Below, piece by piece: positions 16,501-20,267 of a stretch of 20,267 nt of DNA; the first letter of the stretch is position 1; each line of letters begins with the position of its first letter. The position numbers and the translations under genes are program-made. The stretch spans positions 1-20,267 of the forward strand of contig CAAHFI010931617.1 of assembly GCA_900893395.1 (NCBI GenBank), given 5' to 3'. The notes beneath the pieces are model-generated. The model made no database searches and was not told where the DNA came from. It was given only the letters and a program-made list of their open reading frames with translations. The stretch comes from Euglena gracilis (Eukaryota > Euglenozoa > Euglenophyceae > Euglenales > Euglenaceae).

Positions 16501-19079
16501 ATCAAGGTTCTTTCACTTTTTTTTGTGAAGCAAAATTTTATCTGAAGTTTGAGTGTTTCCCTGTTCCCCCGACTCAATACATGCCCCTGCGGCATTTGGA
16601 AGCAGTTGCCCGTTTGCAGTGTCCACACCCAGACCCTTCAAGTAGGCCACAGAGACCTGCAACTTATCGAGACTGTATACCAGTACGTAGGAGCAGAGGA
16701 GCATTAACCCAAATAACAGTCTGCGTGCCATTTGGAATGCATAATAGTGGAGCGTGAGGTAGCCAATTTACAAAAGAATATCTTTTGAAAAAATTGCTCC
16801 TGATGCGGGTAACAACCCCGGGCATTTGTGCCCATCCCTGTTTTTTTGGCCAATCGTTCGCCTGCTTTGGAGGTTGTATGGGATTGTGAGGAACCTGGAT
16901 ACCGCATGCGGCTTTCCCCTTGGATACACATGAACCTTGCATGCAGAATGCTGGAAACACACATTCAAACCATTGCGGGCCTGTCCGTCTGGGGAGGGGG
17001 AGGGGAGGGTGGTGCATGCTGGTCCCATGGTTGCCGAACGCCCATGCACGGTTAGATAGGAAACCCACTCACGGCGGCAGAAATGCTCCACTGGGTTGGG
17101 AGCCCGACGCAGCAGCCGGTCGGCGTCCAGCCCCAGGGAGGCCAACAGCGCCACCCGAGCAGGGCGACGCCTCCCGGCCGTTTTGAGGATTCTGTTGATG
17201 TGTGGCTGGGAAAATGCGGGTTCTATGTTGGACTATCCATGGTGCTAATTTGTGGATGGGAAAGATAAAATTCATGATTTGCTTTGGAAACTTCCCTGTG
17301 CATGTCCAGAGGGTCTTAATTGCAGATGGGCATGTGCAGCATCGCCCAAAATGTGACGAGATGCCAGGAAGCAGAAAACAGCTGCTGGAGGAGGCGGGCG
17401 TGCTGCATGAGAAGGCCCGGTGGGGGGCTCGACCCCCCATCCTGAAGACAAGGGGTCGACTCCCCCACCCACCATGGCACCCGCTCAAAGAAAAATCATT
17501 CGGTGCCTTCAGCGCCGAAGGAAAATTCTGATGTAAGAATCGGACCCCGGAGGTACGGGAAGCTCTGGTGGGGGGGTCGACCCCCCACCCACCACCCACA
17601 GGGTTGAGAGGGTGGTGGTTAACTCCCATACAGCCCTGGGGGGGGTGGAGGGGCTCAGCACCACCCTGCGCCCGCGGGTCCGCTGCCTCCAGTGCGCCGG
17701 CGAGGGAGGGCAGTGGCTGACCGCTGGCCGGCCTCTCCAATGGCGCCAGGCAGCCCCGCTTGCATTCCGCCCACACAGGTCGGGTGCTGTGCCTGCTGTG
17801 CCATCGTAGCAGAAGTGTGAAGCCATGCTTTGCATGTGTGATGTCTTGTCATGTTCAATTGGGTGGTTAGGGATGCAAATGCGTAGCACACCTCAATTCA
17901 ACTTAAATTTCTCCTCTTTTTGGCGAAAGCCCTAAATCCTAACCCTGACCGTATTCCTAACCCTAATCAAACCCATCCCTAACCCTTGCCCTAACCCCAA
18001 TAATATTTGCCCCCCCCCTGTCCACCGAACACCCCTGGTTGGGAGTTGCAGGTGGCTTTTGAAAATTCGGCTGTTCTTGGCACCGAGTCGTACGACCACC
18101 CCTTGGTCGGGTGCTGTAGGTTGGTGACGTGTATGATCACACCCCTGTCAGGGGTTGAAGGAACCAGTCGGTGGACAAAGCGAACTTCACCCTCAGGGAG
18201 GGGGTCTTTATATGTTGGGGGGTATATTTGGGAACATCGCTATTTTGCCTGGTGAAACTGTGCAAACATGGCGGCCTTCAATTGCAATCAAATACCAATT
18301 CTTCTTCAAATGTTGGTTGTGTAACTCCGATTTGGCCGCAAAATGCATAACTCCTGTCAAAAATGGAGGAATTTTGCTGGAAAATTGTGATATCTATCCA
18401 AAATCTCTCCTGGATAAAGGCGGGCTTCATATTTGGGCCCCAAAGGGGTAACTAGCAAACAACAAATGGACGCTGTCGGATGATTTCGTTCAGACCAACA
18501 TAACAGGGACAGTAAGAAGCGAAAAGAACCCAACATCAATCCGATGCCACGATCCAGTGCCACCGTCGCCCCTTATCCCCTTATCGTTCCGGGGCGGTCT
18601 GCTCGTGGCGGCCACGGACCGGCGGTGGAGCTGCAGCATGGCGGCGACGTCGGATGCGGAGGAGCGCAGGGTTTGTGGCTGGCGGTCTACCACGTCCGCC
18701 ACGGAGTGGCCGCAGGCGGCGATGGCGGCCATCGTGTGCCGCAGCGTGTCGGGGCGATGCCGCAGAACGCCGGGGTTGCAATTGACCACCTTGACGACGT
18801 CCACCCCGTTGGCCCGCAGCAGCTCCACCACCGCCTCGTACCGCTCCACCTTGCCTGTCAACAATATCGGATACGCCTCCACCACACGCCTCACGTCCAC
18901 CTTCAGCCCTGCCAGGTAGGATGTGCCAAGAGGGTGTGACGGACAGCCAGCTGGTGGGGATGCCACCCTCCAACCCGATCGTCCCCGAACACAAATCACA
19001 CCCCTCACGGCACACCCTCGGCGATGCGCTCCACCCGCTGCACGTCGTATTTGGCCACAGGGCGGTAGCGCCGCACCAC
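13363..19079 (-). CDS. mTERF-family gene, multi-exon, probably organelle-targeted; frame offsets present
   Basis: mTERF proteins are made of repeated helical units of about 30 residues and bind organelle DNA or RNA to affect transcription, splicing or ribosome assembly. Read from high to low coordinates, GC-rich patches give in order: VVRRYRPVAKYDVQRVER; VERYEAVVELLRANGVDVV and later NPGVLRHRPDTLRHT; VALLASLGLDADRLLRRAP; LDKLQVSVAYLKGLGVD; TMQRRVQFLAENGLDVV; RFPTIVSHGCGVERKLRP; LGYSLEDRLRPR; SLVSLAASDARFASRVAG. The proline-bearing repeats, LYSSVERR and LGYSLEDRLRPR are hallmarks of the family. The summed length is about 390 residues, normal for mTERF. The first exon and any transit peptide lie upstream or are unseen. 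Intron phases match between exons 1-2, and can be made to match for d-e and e-f. At least three one-base frame offsets suggest a pseudogene or sequence errors. The family call is firm; function and completeness are not. Confidence 0.8.
13784..14038 (-). CDS. mTERF exon e, with a one-base frame offset
   Basis: The best acceptor is a T-rich tract ending TTTTCCTGCAG (start 14038); an alternative is TTTTGCCACAG (start 13960). The first frame gives SLVIGRFPTIVSHGCGVER, KLRPMLTFVVEEMKRS and AELDAAYN. The motif that should follow, LGYSLEDRLRPR (13789-13824), is in the frame one base back. Two proline-containing repeats of normal spacing result if the offset is ignored. The exon ends at CAGG|GTTCTT. 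Confidence 0.75.
14039..14756. other. mTERF intron: foldback near 14073-14136, otherwise nothing named
   Basis: GGGGTGACCCCTAAAAC, TTTCCAGTTGGGTCACCCC, GGGGTTTAGGGGTC and CCAACTGGAAAAC pair with one another (GGGGTGACCC/GGGTCACCCC; TTTCCAGTTGG/CCAACTGGAAA; CCCCTAAAAC/GGTTTAGGGG), making a compact clover-like foldback. The remainder is unique DNA. Confidence 0.55.
14757..15040. mobile_element. Element Y: 284-bp palindromic element with telomere-type repeats in its arms
   Basis: The arms 14757-14892 and 14918-15040 are near-perfect reverse complements around a 25-base loop. The ends are GGCAGCCCGAAACTACTG and CAGTAGTTTCGGGCTGCC. Each arm has a small nested palindrome (AACTACTG...CAGTAGTT around a C/G run), then AATGATGGAATAGGGTTAGG, GTGCGCGAC and TTAGGG repeats next to the loop. 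The left arm has one more TTAGGG unit than the right. The flanks are TTTATTAT at 14749-14756 and 15041-15048, an 8-bp direct repeat consistent with target duplication. There is no coding content. It resembles a miniature foldback DNA transposon inside an mTERF intron; 8-bp duplications occur in hAT, P and Merlin groups, and the ends do not settle which. Confidence 0.8.
15041..15411. repeat. ATT/TTTA microsatellite (15041-15135) and unnamed intron sequence
   Basis: An irregular run of TATT and TTATTA words extends about 95 bases beside element Y. Its low complexity means the 8-bp direct repeat around Y could be partly coincidental. The remaining intron to 15411 includes coding-like frames continuing from exon d, but none is convincing. 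Confidence 0.7.
15412..15545 (-). CDS. mTERF exon d, with a one-base frame offset
   Basis: From the acceptor GCGTGAG the frame reads SPHRAEFLPETMQRRVQFLA then ENGLDVVRHINGRP. The next recognisable motif, VLYSSVERR, is in the frame one base back, as if one base were missing near 15438. Phase at the start fits exon c (C|GG) or c2 (T|GG). If the exon instead ends at CCCCAC|GTGCTG (15440), the offset disappears but the expected LYSSVERR motif is lost. Downstream, frame text such as LASSPDWTSFISRPAAR weakly echoes the final mTERF motif in exon f. Confidence 0.65.
15546..16580. repeat. mTERF intron with W motifs and a W hairpin
   Basis: W motifs occur at 15783, 16014, 16050, 16065 and 16104. The last forms a hairpin, CCCCAAATTTATGCAAC-GA-GTTGCTTAAATTT(C)GGGG at 16101-16137. 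15546-15780 is unremarkable and 16200-16500 is AT-rich with no supported gene. Confidence 0.5.
16581..16672 (-). CDS. mTERF-like exon c2, or part of a small secreted-type ORF
   Basis: After GTATACAG the frame gives LDKLQVSVAYLKGLGVDTAN and then GQLLPNAAGA before a donor-like CAT|GTATTG. SVAYLKGLGVD is a typical mTERF helix and its position between exons c and d fits. The donor phase joins exon d exactly; the acceptor phase to exon c does not. The same frame extends upstream to an ATG at 16731 (72-residue ORF, 16513-16731) whose start MARRLLFGLMLLCSYVLVYS resembles a signal peptide, so an independent small protein is the alternative. Confidence 0.45.
17073..17191 (-). CDS. mTERF exon c
   Basis: After CATCAACAG the frame reads ILKTAGRRRPARVALLASLG then LDADRLLRRAPNPVEHFCR and ends at a consensus donor CGCC|GTGAGT. 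LLASLGLDADRLLRRAP is a classic mTERF repeat (leucine-rich helix, GLD, then Pro). An alternative acceptor, CCGGGAG, would start the exon at 17170. Confidence 0.7.
17411..17475 (+). repeat. U-family GC palindrome element, intron copy 1
   Basis: GAAGGCCCGGTGGGGGGCTC, GACCCCCC, then GGGGTCGACTCCCCCACCC and ACCA. It has the same two-palindrome order as 2413-2498, including the GAAGGCC lead-in. It lies between mTERF exons b' and c. Confidence 0.65.
17536..17640 (+). repeat. U-family GC palindrome element, intron copy 2
   Basis: The lead-in CCCCGGAGGTACGGGAAG is followed by GGTGGGGGGGTCGACCCC and CCACC (17567-17589), an almost perfect palindrome centred on GTCGAC, then ACCCACCACCCACAGGG. It begins about 60 bases after the preceding copy. 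Confidence 0.65.
17665..17758 (-). CDS. Possible mTERF exon b' (weak)
   Basis: A GC-rich patch after ATGCAAG reads CLAPLERPASGQPLPSLA then GALEAADPRAQ, followed by GTGGTG as a potential donor. The content fits the loop-and-helix pattern just before the VALLASLGLD unit of exon c, and it lies in the correct order. Other frames are also open and the phase to exon c does not match simply. Confidence 0.35.
17759..18619. repeat. mTERF intron with degenerate CCCTAA tract (17930-17999)
   Basis: CCCTAAATCCTAACCCTGAC, TCCTAACCCTAATC, ATCCCTAACCCTTGCC and CTAACCCC make a decayed telomere-type repeat of about 70 bases. Around 18010-18125 there are V-like words (TGTCCACCGAAC, GTACGACCACCCC). The rest to 18619 shows nothing I can name. 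Confidence 0.6.
18620..18908 (-). CDS. mTERF exon b
   Basis: It follows the acceptor CCTGGCAG and starts with two bases that complete the codon left by exon a (GAG G|GG CTG AAG), so the phase is exact. The intron between them is 107 nt. It encodes about 95 residues with three mTERF-type repeats: LKVDVRRVVEAYPILLTG, VERYEAVVELLRANGVDVVK followed by NPGVLRHRPD, and AACGHSVADVVDRQPQTLRS. The 3' limit is a guess at CCGCCG|GTCCGT; the frame stays open to 18490. Confidence 0.75.
19016..19079 (-). CDS. mTERF exon a (N-terminal-most piece seen)
   Basis: 64 nt after an acceptor GCCGGCAG, giving VVRRYRPVAKYDVQRVERIA plus E and one extra base (phase 1). The donor is GAGG|GTGTGC. Translation upstream of this acceptor stays open for about 15 codons to an in-frame stop, so a slightly earlier acceptor is possible. 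Confidence 0.65.
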
Positions 19080-19125
19080 CTGCCGGCACCCCCGGCTTCC
19101 TCTCAGCACAGCCAAATGGTGTCAT

Positions 19126-19695
19126 ATGGTGGTGTTTCGTCCCAGAGGGCTGGGGACAGGCACACAGTTGCCAATGTGCCTGTCCAGCTTCTTGGTGGAC
19201 AGTCCTTTAGGGCAGCCACACCACCCTCAGGCACGAGGCCCCCACCCATACACGAGGGAAGCAATGACAGGGGCACAGGCGCAAGGGACGGTGTGGCAGG
19301 GCTGGAGAAGGGAAGCAGAGGCATGGGCTCCGCACGTCAATGGCAAACGCATCGGGTGGCTGGGCAGTTGTTCCAGAGCAGGGGATGAGGGGAGGACACC
19401 GTGTAAAGACTGTTACAAAAGCAGCAACGACGCTGACAATGAAAGTTCAGTTGTTGGGAATGAATATGGCATCGTCCGTTCACTGACAACTGGCAGAAAA
19501 CATGACTTGAAAATGAAACTCTTATATATACCATTGGTGTTCATTGTTTCATTTGTGTTGTCCATGCATTGCACATTTTTGATGCTGGTTGCGGAAAGAC
19601 GGTGCTGGCTGCTGAGAGGTGTTTTGTCGGACAATATGAGATGCCCTTGTCCAATAATGATGATGAATAGGCATGGCAGAAGGAGGAAGCGTTGA
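19126..19695 (+). CDS. Long + strand ORF, 189 residues, hypothetical
   Basis: It starts at an ATG about 45 bases from mTERF exon a and points away from it. The first 110 residues are mixed and partly low complexity. Residues about 128-155 (KLLYIPLVFIVSFVLS, then CTFLMLVAE) form a hydrophobic stretch long enough for a membrane helix, followed by a basic tail ending GRRRKR. No family is recognised. GC content and codon pattern do not match the mTERF exons, and an upstream exon of mTERF could lie on the opposite strand, so this may well be chance. Confidence 0.15.
   Translation: MVVFRPRGLGTGTQLPMCLSSFLVDSPLGQPHHPQARGPHPYTREAMTGAQAQGTVWQGWRREAEAWAPHVNGKRIGWLGSCSRAGDEGRTPCKDCYKSSNDADNESSVVGNEYGIVRSLTTGRKHDLKMKLLYIPLVFIVSFVLSMHCTFLMLVAERRCWLLRGVLSDNMRCPCPIMMMNRHGRRRKR
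19154..19185. repeat. Stem-loop with perfect 11-bp arms
   Basis: GGACAGGCACA and TGTGCCTGTCC flank a 10-base loop. It lies just upstream of the first mTERF exon seen. No function can be assigned. Confidence 0.6.
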
Positions 19696-19794
19696 TCGGT
19701 GATGACATAGAGAACCCTTGCACCTCCCCCCCACAAACGCCCAATACTGATAGGTCGGCTGCATAGGAAGGGGATGCGCCAGCCCGCCCTCGAA

Positions 19795-20200
19795 AAAAAA
19801 AGTGTAAGAATGTGGAGAGAATGTACAAAAAATGTGCATTATTGAAAAAATACACAAAAATGTGCAAAATCTGAGGGGAAAAGGAAAAAAAATTACGAAA
19901 ATGCAAGAATTGCCCAAATATGCAATAATGGCACCAAATTGCAACAGTTGGATAGAATTATGTCGGTCAAAAAATTTCAAAAATGTCAAAAAAACGCAAA
20001 AAAAAAATGCAAAATGGTCAAAAAATGCAAAAAAAAAAATGGTAAGTCAGGCTAAAATGCCCAAAAAGCAAATCAAAATAAAATAAAAATGGCAAACAAA
20101 AACGTGCTGGAAAAATCAAAAAATGCACAAAAAATACGAAAAACAATTGAAAGAAAAATGCGCAAAAATGCACAAAAATGCGGAAAATGCGAAACACCTT
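19795..20200. repeat. A-tract low-complexity region
   Basis: The degenerate unit AAAAATGCAC/AAAAATGCGC repeats with spacing near 10 bases, especially 20108-20190. It is the complementary counterpart in style of the T-tract core of V1. The Lys/Asn-rich open frames across it are artefacts of the repeat. It ends at CACCTTCCCCCCTGTCGG, where ordinary sequence resumes to the window edge. Confidence 0.6.
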
Positions 20201-20267
20201 CCCCCCTGTCGGCTGAACAAAACATCCCTGTGGTTTCTCAGGAAAGGGGTTTAAAAAGCAAATTCAA

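Noticed and set aside
1-20267. tRNA, rRNA, CRISPR array or bacterial operon
   Set aside because: No cloverleaf with a GGTTCGA-type arm, no rRNA core sequence, no evenly spaced identical repeats with unique spacers, and no ribosome-binding-site/ORF clusters were seen.
1-20267. Retroelement or virus-like genes
   Set aside because: No reverse transcriptase, integrase or capsid motif was seen in any frame. The mobile-looking units here are short non-coding inverted-repeat elements.

Overview
This window looks like a piece of a nuclear chromosome from a eukaryote, most likely a single-celled alga or a related protist. The evidence is a gene cut into short GC-rich exons by large GT...AG introns, no operon or ribosome-binding-site structure, TTAGGG/CCCTAA telomere-like repeats inside the sequence, and dense families of short inverted-repeat elements with long G or C runs. 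The one gene I recognise encodes an mTERF-family protein, which points to control of organelle nucleic acid. Large mTERF families are typical of photosynthetic lineages, so 'alga' is an inference and the exact lineage is open.

Layout. Positions 1-1130 (copy A) and about 10882-12480 (copy B) are diverged, collinear copies of one segment in the same orientation. Each starts with the same coding-like patch containing a Cys-x2-Cys knuckle. Copy A carries a 456-bp insertion (element X1) that copy B lacks; copy B carries a separate insertion of about 550 bp that copy A lacks. From 1200 to 9800 the window is mostly repeats: GC palindromes centred on GTCGAC (family U), an element of about 820 bp bounded by inverted U copies and holding 10-bp tandem repeats, a 601-bp element with a perfect 25-bp terminal inverted repeat and a core of T-tracts spaced about one helical turn apart (V1), a related reverse-orientation element (V2), a second X copy (X2), short motifs of the AAGCAACCCC type (W), and a GGGTGCCTGCCCC foldback (Z). 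A few short coding-like patches on the + strand (about 3340-3600, 4035-4163, 6502-6833, 9795-10190) may be exons or gene remnants, and none has a recognised family.

From about 19080 down to about 13360, on the minus strand, lies the mTERF gene. Six to eight exon pieces read in the correct N-to-C order of an mTERF protein, and several pairs have matching intron phases. Its introns hold a 284-bp palindromic element (Y) whose arms include telomere-type repeats and which is flanked by an 8-bp direct repeat, a degenerate CCCTAA tract, and two U elements. The exon pieces show recurrent apparent one-base frame offsets, all in the same direction, so the locus may be a decaying paralogue or the sequence may contain deletion errors. 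The last 800 bases (19400-20267) are mostly A-tract-rich low-complexity DNA.

All family calls, alignments and splice sites were read by eye; no database search was possible.
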